A program made the position numbers and the translations under genes. Below the pieces are notes generated by a model. The model saw nothing but the letters and a program-made list of their open reading frames with translations, was not told the DNA's origin and did not search any database. A DNA stretch of 64,000 bases from positions 1,653,511 to 1,717,510 of the forward strand of contig SCFE01000105.1 in the NCBI GenBank assembly GCA_004352715.1, in the 5' to 3' direction. This stretch comes from Hofstenia miamia (taxonomy: Eukaryota > Xenacoelomorpha > Acoela). Positions 12,051 to 23,379 of the stretch are shown here, piece by piece; position 1 is the stretch's first letter, and each line of letters opens with the position of its first letter.

Positions 12051-12098
12051 ATAAGTTTATTTGAACTTTATAAACACCCAAAAATTCTTTTTTATGCA

Positions 12099-12114
12099 CC
12101 TGTTGACTGCGCCA
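12099..12114 (-). other. Primer binding site of the LTR element
   Basis: On the minus strand the LTR ends ...TTACA and is followed at once by TGGCGCAGTCAACAGG. The position next to the LTR and the TGG start are those of a tRNA primer binding site. The tRNA is not identified. Confidence 0.6.
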
Positions 12115-12253
12115 TGTAATTTAATGCTCAATAAAAACGGTAGTAGTTTTATTCGGTACTCAATTGTATTCTGTGCAATACAAATTAGGAATAACACTGT
12201 TTGTCAACATAGTCAGTTGCAACCTGCAAACAACAAACAATATGTATACGTCA
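12115..12253 (-). repeat. 5' LTR
   Basis: It starts TG and ends CA on the + strand, matches the split 3' LTR, carries AATAAA on the minus strand (within ACCGAATAAAAC), and is followed by the GCAAC target duplication at 12254-12258. A further copy at 14448-14586 belongs to the assembly duplication described below. Confidence 0.8.
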
Positions 12254-12470
12254 GCAACTTAACATCTAGGTCGTCCTTAAAATAAATGCTATGCAATATT
12301 TCATTAAATAAGGGTTTCATTCAAAGCTGTCCAACACTAACAGTAACATTGAAAATCTTGCAAACTCTAAATTTTTAGCTTAATCTAACTGGGTGTTGCT
12401 CTGAATTACAAAAAATTATTCTGAAACCCAAGACTAACGGAGCCACTATAAAATTTAATAAAATTTTAGG

Positions 12471-12603
12471 AGTTCACTGCTTGCAAAATTTCATTATTAA
12501 AAAGAAACGTGCGAGAATGGAATTTCTGCAAAAGCTCAAGGCAAAAGACCTCCACCGTGAAGGGGATATAGAGAAGACGCTAGCCAAAGCTGCCACATAC
12601 TGA
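12471..12603 (+). other. Exon-like open frame, possible terminal exon
   Basis: AAAATTTTAG at 12461-12470 could be a 3' splice site. It is followed by a charged, helical frame ending ...LAKAATY and a TGA at 12601. It lies just outside the LTR element, so it could be host sequence. The family is unknown and it is short. It appears again at about 15057-15163 in the duplicated segment. Confidence 0.25.
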
Positions 12604-12757
12604 AACACAATGCCAACTACAATTAGTAGCGTCATCAATAGGGTTGAACAGTCCACCATTAGGCCATATTGTACAAATAATTTAAGTAGCACAGGGGAAA
12701 TAAAGTTATTGTGCAGTACAATTTCTATCACAGAAAAAAACAATTGCATCGATTCAT

Positions 12758-13757
12758 NNNNNNNNNNNNNNNNNNNNNNNNNNNNNNNNNNNNNNNNNNN
12801 NNNNNNNNNNNNNNNNNNNNNNNNNNNNNNNNNNNNNNNNNNNNNNNNNNNNNNNNNNNNNNNNNNNNNNNNNNNNNNNNNNNNNNNNNNNNNNNNNNNN
12901 NNNNNNNNNNNNNNNNNNNNNNNNNNNNNNNNNNNNNNNNNNNNNNNNNNNNNNNNNNNNNNNNNNNNNNNNNNNNNNNNNNNNNNNNNNNNNNNNNNNN
13001 NNNNNNNNNNNNNNNNNNNNNNNNNNNNNNNNNNNNNNNNNNNNNNNNNNNNNNNNNNNNNNNNNNNNNNNNNNNNNNNNNNNNNNNNNNNNNNNNNNNN
13101 NNNNNNNNNNNNNNNNNNNNNNNNNNNNNNNNNNNNNNNNNNNNNNNNNNNNNNNNNNNNNNNNNNNNNNNNNNNNNNNNNNNNNNNNNNNNNNNNNNNN
13201 NNNNNNNNNNNNNNNNNNNNNNNNNNNNNNNNNNNNNNNNNNNNNNNNNNNNNNNNNNNNNNNNNNNNNNNNNNNNNNNNNNNNNNNNNNNNNNNNNNNN
13301 NNNNNNNNNNNNNNNNNNNNNNNNNNNNNNNNNNNNNNNNNNNNNNNNNNNNNNNNNNNNNNNNNNNNNNNNNNNNNNNNNNNNNNNNNNNNNNNNNNNN
13401 NNNNNNNNNNNNNNNNNNNNNNNNNNNNNNNNNNNNNNNNNNNNNNNNNNNNNNNNNNNNNNNNNNNNNNNNNNNNNNNNNNNNNNNNNNNNNNNNNNNN
13501 NNNNNNNNNNNNNNNNNNNNNNNNNNNNNNNNNNNNNNNNNNNNNNNNNNNNNNNNNNNNNNNNNNNNNNNNNNNNNNNNNNNNNNNNNNNNNNNNNNNN
13601 NNNNNNNNNNNNNNNNNNNNNNNNNNNNNNNNNNNNNNNNNNNNNNNNNNNNNNNNNNNNNNNNNNNNNNNNNNNNNNNNNNNNNNNNNNNNNNNNNNNN
13701 NNNNNNNNNNNNNNNNNNNNNNNNNNNNNNNNNNNNNNNNNNNNNNNNNNNNNNNNN
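12758..13757. other. Assembly gap (1000 N)
   Basis: Exactly 1000 Ns, a placeholder length. The sequence on both sides is the same retrotransposon segment, so the gap may not exist in the genome. Confidence 0.95.
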
Positions 13758-15337
13758 AAACGAATTTCTTTTAATAATATTGGTATCGTATTCATTTTTA
13801 ACGTCTGTTTCTTGATAAGAACTCTGCAATAATTCGGCTTCTTTGAGTCTGGCATCAATTTGAAGTGCTATCATGATACACTCTGCTATGGTTTCACTTC
13901 AATCAATAACCTCTGTCGAATTTTGTCGCACGAAGTCTTTTTTACCAATTGATCTCGTAACATGCCATTTTCAAAGGCGCCAAGAGAACATGTAGATGCT
14001 AATTCATGAAGGCTGTTAATATATTGATTGATACTTTCCTCTGCTCATTGTCTTCGCATGCGAAATCTGTATCGCTCTGCCACAATATTTCTATTGGGTA
14101 CAAAAGTCTGTTTTAATCTGCTTAATAATGCAGTAAACAATAGAGCATGATATTCTTGTTCGGTAATCGTAGCATAAAATATTCGTTCTCCTTCATTTCC
14201 AATACAATTCATAACTGCTTTCTTAACTTGACGGCTTCATTATCCAAATTTGCTTCAATAAAGAATTTACGTAATGATCGTTCCCATCTTTCCCATTGCA
14301 CTCATGGTTAGCCTGGATTAGACAAATACGGCTCTAGTTGACGAACAGCAAGACTATTTTGTATCATCTTTATTTGTAAAAAAATAAGTTTATTTGAACT
14401 TTATAAACACCCAAAAATTCTTTTTTATGCACCTGTTGACTGCGCCATGTAATTTAATGCTCAATAAAAACGGTAGTAGTTTTATTCGGTACTCAATTGT
14501 ATTCTGTGCAATACAAATTAGGAATAACACTGTTTGTCAACATAGTCAGTTGCAACCTGCAAACAACAAACAATATGTATACGTCAGCAACTTAACATCT
14601 AGGTCGTCCTTAAAATAAATGCTATGCAATATTTCATTAAATAAGGGTTTCATTCAAAGCTGTCCAACACTAACAGTAACATTGAAAATCTTGCAAACTC
14701 TAAATTTTTAGCTTAATCTAACTGGGTGTTGCTCTGAATTACAAAAAATTATTCTGAAACCCAAGACTAACGGAGCCACTATAAAATTTAATAAAATTTT
14801 AGGAGTTCACTGCNCAGCAACTTAACATCTAGGTCGTCCTTAAAATAAATGCTATGCAATATTTCATTAAATAAGGGTTTCATTCAAAGCTGTCCAACAC
14901 TAACAGTAACATTGAAAATCTTGCAAACTCTAAATTTTTAGCTTAATCTAACTGGGTGTTGCTCTGAATTACAAAAAATTATTCTGAAACCCAAGACTAA
15001 CGGAGCCACTATAAAATTTAATAAAATTTTAGGAGTTCACTGCTTGCAAAATTTCATTATTAAAAAGAAACGTGCGAGAATGGAATTTCTGCAAAAGCTC
15101 AAGGCAAAAGACCTCCACCGTGAAGGGGATATAGAGAAGACGCTAGCCAAAGCTGCCACATACTGAAACACAATGCCAACTACAATTAGTAGCGTCATCA
15201 ATAGGGTTGAACAGTCCACCATTAGGCCATATTGTACAAATAATTTAAGTAGCACAGGGGAAATAAAGTTATTGTGCAGTACAATTTCTATCACAGAAAA
15301 AAACAATTGCATCGATTCATTCTATCGGTACAATCTT

Positions 15338-17279
15338 ATAACAAAAATGGTCAGGTCAGCAAAAATATGCCGAAAATATGCAATATTATTTTTATGTTAA
15401 GAAAAAATACCTGGCAAACTTCAAATATGTAAATATATTGCTCACAAATATAGATACAAAGGATTAATAAAGCAGTTTAAATTTCTGCATACGGTTAATA
15501 AATTCTTTTGCATAGATGTATTTGAAGGAATGTGGAGATCCGAAATGTATTGGTAAAAATCAATTGCAACATGACGTCACACAATTCGGTAAATATACTG
15601 TAAACCTATGCATAAAAAACACGAGATTTACGTAACTTCACAGGTAACAAGTCAACGACTTGGTTTACGGTCATGTTAACATAAAACGCCACTTTTTAAT
15701 GCTGCTGTTTACGGTTACATTTTCACTTGTTAACGTATTGAATTTAGATCACTTCCCAAATTGTAACAGAATTATTATTAATAAAACTATTTTTATGAAA
15801 TTTCCTTGGTTTTCTAACATGCAATATTTTGGAACTCACACAGAAATATTACAAGTTTTTATATTGAAACCATTGACACGCAGGCTTGCGCACAATATAC
15901 ATACTCAAATTAAATACCGATCAATTTTTTTAGCAAAATACCGCGGTATCGGTATCGGTATACCGCCGGGTCCTAGTATTCACCTGTACACAACAATTTG
16001 TAAGCATTGGCGAAACACTTATGCACTTTTTAAGAATGATGAAGCAGCCTTAAGTAAAATAATCACAATAGCATCTGTGCATATATCTTATGCATTTGCA
16101 ATAAGCTGACTGATTTTAAGAAACATTACATGAGTTTTATGCATGTTTTCAACTGGCCAAATTTCTGAACACAAGTGCAGTAAGGCAAGCATTGATTAAA
16201 TCCGATTGGAATTGTCATATTGGCTATCTTAAACTTTAGCTGTTACGTTGACACCATTTTCGTTGTTTATATTTAAATGTGAAACATTTTCTTGCAGTTT
16301 TCTCGCATGTCATGCCTTTTGGTTGAAATTTAAAAAGTAGAGAGCTGTTTAAGTGATTGCATGCAGAAAAATAAGATGAAATGTTACAATATATTGCTAT
16401 AGTTATTGGCTGCAGTTTGCAACAAAAAACAATCATTTAATGGTGACAAATTAACAAGCTCGTCGATAGAACGAGAGCAGTTGTTCAAAAAAGAGAAATG
16501 CTGCAGTCAATTTCCAAATCTGACAGATTGCATTTTATAATCACAAGAATGCAAACTCTGATATTGTTAATGGACTATAAGAACACGGAAAAAGAGATCA
16601 TCTGAGATACAGGTAGCAATAATACTTATTTCATGTGTCATAATGGTGGCCAAGACTGAAAAATCCCATTTAAAGCAAATCAAAGCAAGTCCCAAAATTT
16701 TTGCAATGAATGTGCTAATAAGATACATAAGCAAGCTTCAAAAATTGCTCACAGTGATGAGTCCTGTTATGCTGCAAAGCATGACTATGAAAACACTATT
16801 TTTATAGCCTGAATATAACGCTTAAATAGATGAAACAAGTTTAAGCATGTTGTTTAGGTAAATGTACGGACATACACATCCTCTACAGTGGCGTTTTTAG
16901 CCTGATTAATAGAGTAGAGAATTGTAGAAAGCACATTGAAGTACCACAGAATGTACTATAACAAACAAATCATATTGATGAATTTAAAAATCCAATCACC
17001 TGAATGTCATAGATTACTGGCCACCTGAATTTCCTGCTTTGAATACAATAAAAATTGTTTGCAGTCAAAAATTCGTTAAATCCATTTACAAATGTTAGTA
17101 TGCAATCCATATTGACTATTCATGACAACTGTACAACTCCTGGATAAAGCATTTGAAGAACACTAGCAACTAAAAAATACTTTGGTCAAAAGTTTCCAAA
17201 AAGGATTGAATTTTAGTCTTTGCCTTCAAATAGATAAGACATGCAAGCATATAACGCATTCAATAAATAGCTTATAGCT
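15338..17279. other. No gene seen
   Basis: AT-rich, with only short random frames. The longest (15660-16109, +) has no protein-like composition and runs into the inverted ATACCGCGGTATCGGTAT repeat end at about 15937-15970. Confidence 0.5.
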
Positions 17280-17284
17280 TCTAC

Positions 17285-17925
17285 AGCATTTTGAATTCGA
17301 TTTCAAACAATTACAGAACTTGTAACTATTTCACACAACAAGAAATCAATTACGAAAAATAAGATTTCTATTTCAAATTAAAGAAATGTATTTCGAATAA
17401 AAAATATCGATTTTATCTAATATGAAATAAATTGCGAATACAAGATTTCTATTTCAAATGATTTTTTCTTTTATATTGATTTGACGTAGAACAATATTAT
17501 TCAAAGATAGTGGCATAATATATATTACAGATCGAGAACAGTATTAATAACGAAATTCAATTTCTACTATTATTAGCGTTTGAATATAAACTTTAATAAA
17601 GTTTGTACATATTCGCAGTTTTATACAAACAGGTATATTTAAATAAAAAACAGAAAAAATGCAGCAACGAATTGTGGATACAGCAAGAAATAGCGACAAC
17701 TTTATCATTGGGACAACTGTGTACAGAATTGAAAAAAAGGAATGGTAGACGTTAATTCCAACGAAATGGAGTAATCAGGCACAAACAATAAGATGAAATA
17801 GATATCTATTATTCGAAATTGCTTTTTATTATTTGAAATAGAAATCTTATTTTTCGTAATTGAATTTTTATTCTGAGAAGAGAATTACAAATACTGTAAT
17901 TGGATTCTAAAAAATAACCTTTAAA
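17285..17925. repeat. Foldback element with inverted arms
   Basis: 17343-17378 (CAATTACGAAAAATAAGATT...) and 17830-17867 are inverted copies over about 35 bp with one small indel. Weaker outer homology extends to both sides, and a further copy of the core lies at 17436. It is non-coding, MITE-like and of unassigned superfamily. Confidence 0.55.
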
Positions 17926-18152
17926 ATGTTCATGCATGCCTTGTCAGAAACGTATGACCAAAGCTTTATAATGTTCATTTGAGTTGTGCCGCATTTGTAA
18001 TAAATAATTGACTCAGACAATTCATATTTTATCATAAATCACAATTACGAGATTTTCATTTGATAAGTGCTGAGATATAATTTGCCATAGCTGAATTGAA
18101 TCAAAATTAAATAGATTAATTTTTTAATGTTTACCTTAAACTTTCTCGTGAT

Positions 18153-18495
18153 CAGGGTTTTCGAGTCGAGTTCGAGTTACTCGGGCCGAGTTCGAGTTTT
18201 TACGTTTCGAGTTCGAGTAATTTTTTAAATGAAATTCCGAGTTCAATCGAGTTTTTTTTCTAATTCCGAGTTTTTTAGAGTAAAAACATTTATTTTACAA
18301 TAATTCTAAGCTAAAAAAAGTTTTTGTGATTGGTAAGAAAATTGATATTTAAAGAAATTTAATTTTTACGCTATTTTCGAGTGGATTTTCGAACGAGTTC
18401 GTGTTTTGATGATTTCTCTTCCGAGCTTTTCCGATGGAGTATTGCGAGCTTATTCGAGTTCGAGTTCTTAACATTCCGAGTACTCGAAAACCCTG
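18153..18495. repeat. hAT-like MITE rich in CGAGTTCGAGT
   Basis: The ends CAGGGTTTTCGAGT and ACTCGAAAACCCTG are inverted repeats of hAT style. Internally, CGAGTTCGAGT-type motifs recur many times on both sides. The 8-bp flanks (CTCGTGAT, CACTAGCA) do not match, so the target duplication is lost or the limits are slightly off. Confidence 0.6.
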
Positions 18496-18499
18496 CACT

Positions 18500-19637
18500 A
18501 GCAAAAATGGTTTAAGCATTGCTTATTCAAATATCTACCGCCTTGTGGCAAAACAAACGTACAATTATTGAGCTGAAACATGCGATAAATTCCTATGTCT
18601 ATTTTTCTGAATTATTCAGTTTTTCAAAGTATCTAAAATAAAATTTATAGAATACTCTTTCACCACACATGCTTTGTTTTTATTTTTACAATTATTTTGC
18701 GTGACAATCATTGAAAAACGTAGGAAAGATTTTATCAATAAGATTCATGCAGAATGTGCGCATGACCCCTTGCTGATGAGTGATAATATGATTTACTGTC
18801 TATCATGAAAAGCATGAATAAACTTACATAAAATTTAAATTTCAGATGATCTTAATAAATTGATTAGAAAAATGAAATTTAGTGCATCGAGCAACAATTT
18901 ACAAAAAAAAATGATTTTTGAACATTTTAAACAGAACGGCTATCCTCCCACATTCATTTATAAGACAGTAAATGAATGATCCCGTGATAAAATCTTTGAA
19001 AAAAAACCAAAAACAGAGAGAAGCTATTGGAAAATGCAATAGATGGTAACATCAGTAAGAACTCTAAATCATGACTTAAAATATTTAACCAAGACCTAAA
19101 TAAAACAGTTATAACAAAAAAAATTTCAAACCATTAAAAACAAGGATCCTCTTTGATTAGACTTGCTTTCATTCGTAGTTTATGAACACAATGGTGGCGA
19201 TGGTCAGCAATCGTACATTTGCGAAAGCAAAAGAACATGCTAAGGCAGATTTGATCTGCAATATATATTAAACATCAAACATGGGCAGGTCGTATGTGTA
19301 AGCAAGGCAAACAGTGCTTGCCCTTTTGGATTTAAAGCCAGAATAATTCACTTAATCCAAAAAATTTTATATTGCGGGTTTGAAATAGGGGTCTAATTTC
19401 TTATGTATGAGTTTCAGTTTTTTTCATAAAAAAATTTTTAAACAGTATCCAGAGCCCCATTACACGAAATTTAATTTACGGTTTAGTTAGCCCTCGAGTG
19501 GATGAATTTTGTAGTACGAGTACAAAATATTTCTGAAATTAAATTGAAACAATTTTAGCTCTATTTCTGCTTTTAATCAAAGACTCGCATGACTCATTAT
19601 GGAAATAGTCTAAGCGCAAGAGTTCAATAACCTATAA
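18500..19637. other. No gene seen
   Basis: AT-rich sequence with short frames only. No inverted or tandem repeat of note was found. Confidence 0.45.
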
Positions 19638-19696
19638 TTGCATGGTTGTTTTCAGCAACAGCGTATTAATAAAGAAATATTATCACATACACATGC

Positions 19697-19699
<3 letters not shown>

Positions 19700-19730
<31 letters not shown>

Positions 19731-19879
19731 NNNNNNNNNNNNNNNNNNNNNNNNNNNNNNNNNNNNNNNNNNNNNNNNNNNNNNNNNNNNNNNNNNNNNN
19801 NNNNNNNNNNNNNNNNNNNNNNNNNNNNNNNNNNNNNNNNNNNNNNNNNNNNNNNNNNNNNNNNNNNNNNNNNNNNNNN

Positions 19880-19909
<30 letters not shown>
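19700..19909. repeat. TA microsatellite with a 149-N gap
   Basis: A TA run on both sides of Ns at 19731-19879. Open frames that run through it are artefacts of the Ns. Confidence 0.9.
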
Positions 19910-19911
<2 letters not shown>

Positions 19912-19921
19912 GCTGGGCGAT

Positions 19922-20179
19922 CAGGGCCGTTTCTAAGGGGTCACCTGGCCCCCCTTCCGGCATTTTGGATACAAAACTCCATAGTATTAATTCTAATATT
20001 CTGCAACTAAGCTAGAGTGAATATATTTTAGTTAGAATATATAATATACTGTACTAATGCCATTCTATTTAAAAATTCAATGAAAAAATGTGAAACTATT
20101 TTATGAGTAAAACTAAGATTAATTTATTGAACTTTGCGGGGTCATGGCCCCTAACTTGCAAATGCGAGCCACGGGCCTA
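19922..20179. mobile_element. hAT MITE with perfect 8-bp target duplication
   Basis: The 258-bp insert begins CAGGGCCG and ends CGGGCCTA, giving an imperfect terminal inverted repeat. Both sides carry TGGGCGAT (19914-19921, 20180-20187). Without the insert, the flank reads GGCTGGGCGATGCATTGACT, which itself looks like the end of another repeat, so this is a nested insertion. Confidence 0.8.
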
Positions 20180-20187
20180 TGGGCGAT

Positions 20188-21679
20188 GCATTGACTAATC
20201 AAATCGAAAACAATGCGGATGTTAATAATCAAATCAAATCGGCCAAATTGGATCGATTATGATTCGTTTATTGTCGACTTTAAAAATAATGATGCTAGTA
20301 ACACATATAATTGTTTTAGAAGAAAATAAATCAAACAATCATGAACAAACGCAATAAACATTTTTGGTTGCAGTAAAGTTGAAGTTCGGTTCAATTTGTA
20401 ATGAACACGTTACACATTGAATTCGTATTCAAAATTAAACCAAATTTAATTAGTATTCAAAGTACTAATATATGAATTCTATTTTTAAGTTGCATGAATC
20501 GATAATTGTTAAATTTGCTTTAAAACAACATTCAAGAATTAAGTAATAGTACGTATAAATAACCCATAATTCATTATACATGTAATTTGCTTTAAAAATA
20601 TTTAAATGATTGCGGCACAGTAAACAGAATCCTTAATACTGTACCTACGATCGCTCAAATGATAAAACAATATCCATTTTCTTCAACTTATAACGAGAAG
20701 ATTTAGCTAGCAAAGCAAGCAGTCCGTTTGATTAATTCACATTGAAACATTGCTGCTATAAAATAAAATCCTGAGAAATATTTTCTTTCAATAACTACCT
20801 AAAACCCAGTTTGTTACAAAGGGTTGGATATCCCACGTTAGGTTTTTAACTTTGATTTTGATTGATTAAATCAAATTTTTTTTTAATAAATCAAAAAAAA
20901 TAATAAAAACTAAGGTGGTGAGATACATTTTTAAGGTCTATAATTTCAATATGGTTTCGATTGTAAATCTACAAAAGACCGTATTTGATATATTGAAATG
21001 CACGATTTTGAACTGCCTGGCCGAATATATATATATATATATATATAAAAGAAGGTTCTTGTCTCAAAGAATCACTAAAATTTCGCGAGGTAGCAATAAC
21101 ACCAATGTCATCTAGAACTCTATTTTTTAAGTTTTATAGAAATACAATCCCGAAAATATGAGTAATATAGCTAAAATATACAGATTTTTAAGCAAATTAT
21201 AAGTATATAAATATGGAAATAGCAATACCTAGATTGAAATTTACAGATTGCTTACAATAAAAAGTTTAATCTCATTTCTTCGACTTCTATAAAATTGAAA
21301 TTTCTCACTTTATTAAAAAGTTTTAGATAAAATTTGGCTTTTCATATGAATATAATTCATTTGCATGGCTTCACTACTTGAAAACTGTACGATTTCTATT
21401 ATGAGGTCCTCTCTAGATTTTTGAAGTTTAATTAGTTTTGTCTTATTCATAGTTTTCATTAGATTTGCTGTTATGTTTAAGCATTTTTTCGTTTAAATTA
21501 ACAAACAATTTTTGGTTTAGCTCAATGCTATGTTATGCAGATATAGACGTCGGAAAACCCATCCATTGTTCATTGTGTAATAGAAAAGCTTAATTTCTGT
21601 GGCTACGAACATCTAGCATTACAAGAATCCAGAAATAAGACAGCTAAATTCGTGCGTTTCAAAATAGTAGTTTCTTAAC
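20188..21679. other. No gene seen; degenerate AAATCGA-rich repeat and TA runs
   Basis: 20190-20270 is built of ATCAAATCGA-like units, resembling sequence at 24250-24310. A TA run lies at about 21026-21047. No convincing frame. Confidence 0.45.
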
Positions 21680-21683
21680 TTAA

Positions 21684-22186
21684 CCCTTTTCTGGCCACTG
21701 TTCATTACAATGAACAAGACAAAAAACAAAAATCCTAGGGAAAATCTTTTTTAGTGGTTTATGTCGTTGCGTCTATGCCAAAAATGAAATACTTTCTGTT
21801 ACAGTTTGTTGTTGCGATTTATATGTTGTTAAGCAATTGATTTTTATTCAGCCTAAGCTGAAAAGTTTCAATTTCAAAATTATTTTTTTTAGAAATGCCA
21901 TTAACTATTGCTATATTTGTTCACAAATATTTTTATTAGCATTATTTATCCCTTAATATACATTATAATGACCAAAATCTATGGGATTTGATCATTCCAG
22001 TGAACATAAACATTCACAAAAATGAGAGGCTGGCCAGTGTTCATCACAATGAACATAGCGATTTTCCCACTAAAATAAGTTTATATTTATTTTTTCAATT
22101 ATCAACATGCTTTTTGACGTATATTTATCTAGAAAAACGGTCATATTTAAAAAATCAACTGACATACAATTTTCGCCAGAAAAGGG
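21684..22186. mobile_element. piggyBac-type MITE
   Basis: Flanked on both sides by TTAA (21680-21683, 22187-22190), the fixed piggyBac target. The ends are CCCTTTTCTGGC and its exact inverse. Inside each end lies an inverted-repeat motif: GTTCATTACAATGAAC near the left end and GTTCATCACAATGAAC at about 22039. It is non-coding and 503 bp long. Confidence 0.8.
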
Positions 22187-22326
22187 TTAAAATGAAAAGT
22201 ATATACCCTATTTATATATATGAACTCCACTTCATGTCTGTCTGTATCCCCAATGTGAGTAAAGCCTGGACTTCTTATAAGAAGATTATTTGCATGCAAA
22301 AATATTTGGCTTAGGCCCTAAGCCTT

Positions 22327-23220
22327 AGGGGATCAAAAATTGTCTCAAAATATTCATGTACTACATTAGAATAAAGTATTGATATTAACCATCAATAAAC
22401 CCCGAATCTGTAGTAAAACAATTCGCTAAGACTGAGGAACCAGTTAGATAATCTACGAAATTTTTACGTAATAGCATCCTCTAGTATCTTTTGATATATT
22501 AATTACTATAATAAATTATTCATTAGTGGATCCCACGGGTATGGATAAAGAAGAAAAGTACAGAATGGTAATAATATATATTATTGCGTACAGAGTGGGA
22601 ATTTTTTGACACAAAAAAACATTTTCAAAATACGATTAAACAATTTCTATTAGTAAGCTAGTGACATACCAAAAATATCGAGACTAAAAATCTGGTAGAT
22701 CAAAAATGAAACTGGACTCCCAGTCTGTACACTTTTTTGTCACTTTGGTAGTAGCCTCGGAAGATTATATATATATATATAATCTTCCGAGGCTACTACC
22801 AAAGTGACAAAAAAGTGTACAGACTGGGAGTCCAGTTTCATTTTTGATCTACCAGATTTTTAGTCTCGATATTTTTGGTATGTCACTAGCTTACTAATAG
22901 AAATTGTTTAATCGTATTTTGAAAATGTTTTTTTGTGTCAAAAAATTCCCACTCTGTACGCAATAATATATATTATTACCATTCTGTACTTTTCTTCTTT
23001 ATCCATACCCGTGGGATCCACTAATGAATAATTTATTATAGTAATTAATATATCAAAAGATACTAGAGGATGCTATTACGTAAAAATTTCGTAGATTATC
23101 TAACTGGTTCCTCAGTCTTAGCGAATTGTTTTACTACAGATTCGGGGTTTATTGATGGTTAATATCAATACTTTATTCTAATGTAGTACATGAATATTTT
23201 GAGACAATTTTTGATCCCCT
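22327..23220. repeat. 894-bp perfect palindrome ending at a single N
   Basis: The left arm 22327-22773 is the exact reverse complement of 22774-23220 wherever checked, centred on AAGATTATATATATATATAATCTT. It stops precisely at the N (23221). Perfect arms with no spacer and an assembly mark at one end suggest a fold-back read or contig artefact; a very young inverted duplication is the alternative. Confidence 0.85.
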
Positions 23221-23224
23221 NTGT

Positions 23225-23370
23225 TTTATTAATAATGCTTCAGTGATCTTGGTATATTTGCTCTTTGTTAATATTTTAAAATGATCTTTTGTTGCTTGGT
23301 GATGATGTAAGTAAATTTCTGATGTTAGGTGGCCTCTTAGGTGTTCTTTAATTCTATATAAAGCCAAAAA
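23225..23370 (-). pseudogene. Penelope-like element fragment (GIY-YIG endonuclease part)
   Basis: The minus strand reads RIKEHLRGHLTSEIYLHHH then FKILTKS and a LLIK end. The same block, better preserved, follows a GIY-YIG start at 39000-39215. In Penelope-like elements this is the C-terminal endonuclease after the RT. The rest is missing, cut by the palindrome/N junction. Confidence 0.5.
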
Positions 23371-23379
23371 AGTCTAAAA

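Larger units (their letters stand above)
4887..12253 (-). mobile_element. Ty3/gypsy-type LTR retrotransposon (interrupted copy)
   Basis: An LTR element read on the minus strand, in the order gag, protease, RT, integrase. The LTRs are about 134 bp. The 5' LTR is 12115-12253. The 3' LTR is split into 4887-4914 and 7648-7750 by a hAT insertion. A 5-bp target duplication GCAAC flanks the whole element (4882-4886 and 12254-12258). A primer binding site follows the 5' LTR directly. Gag-pol is broken by stops and frameshifts and is further confused by a 592-bp duplication joined by a single N. Once the insertion and that duplication are removed, the element is only about 4 kb, short for the superfamily. 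It cannot be coding as assembled. Confidence 0.85.
11425..15322. repeat. Duplicated segment around a 1000-N gap and a single N
   Basis: 11425-12757 reappears from 13758 onward (offset 2333), up to 14813. After the single N at 14814 the sequence restarts from the point equivalent to 14585. Only one substitution was noticed (C at about 11696, T at about 14029). The simplest reading is haplotype or contig overlaps that were not collapsed. The true locus is probably one copy running on into 15323. Confidence 0.75.

Noticed and set aside
12474-13874. Long open frames on both strands through 12.5-13.9 kb
   Set aside because: They consist almost entirely of the 1000-N gap.
15660-16109. 149-aa + strand frame
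   Set aside because: No protein-like composition, crosses a repeat end, no splice or promoter context; chance frame in AT-rich DNA.
19638-20015. Frames across the TA/N array
   Set aside because: Made of TA repeats (Tyr-Ile runs) and Ns.
21988-22314. 108-aa + strand frame
   Set aside because: Covers the right half of the piggyBac-type MITE and its flank; no domain.
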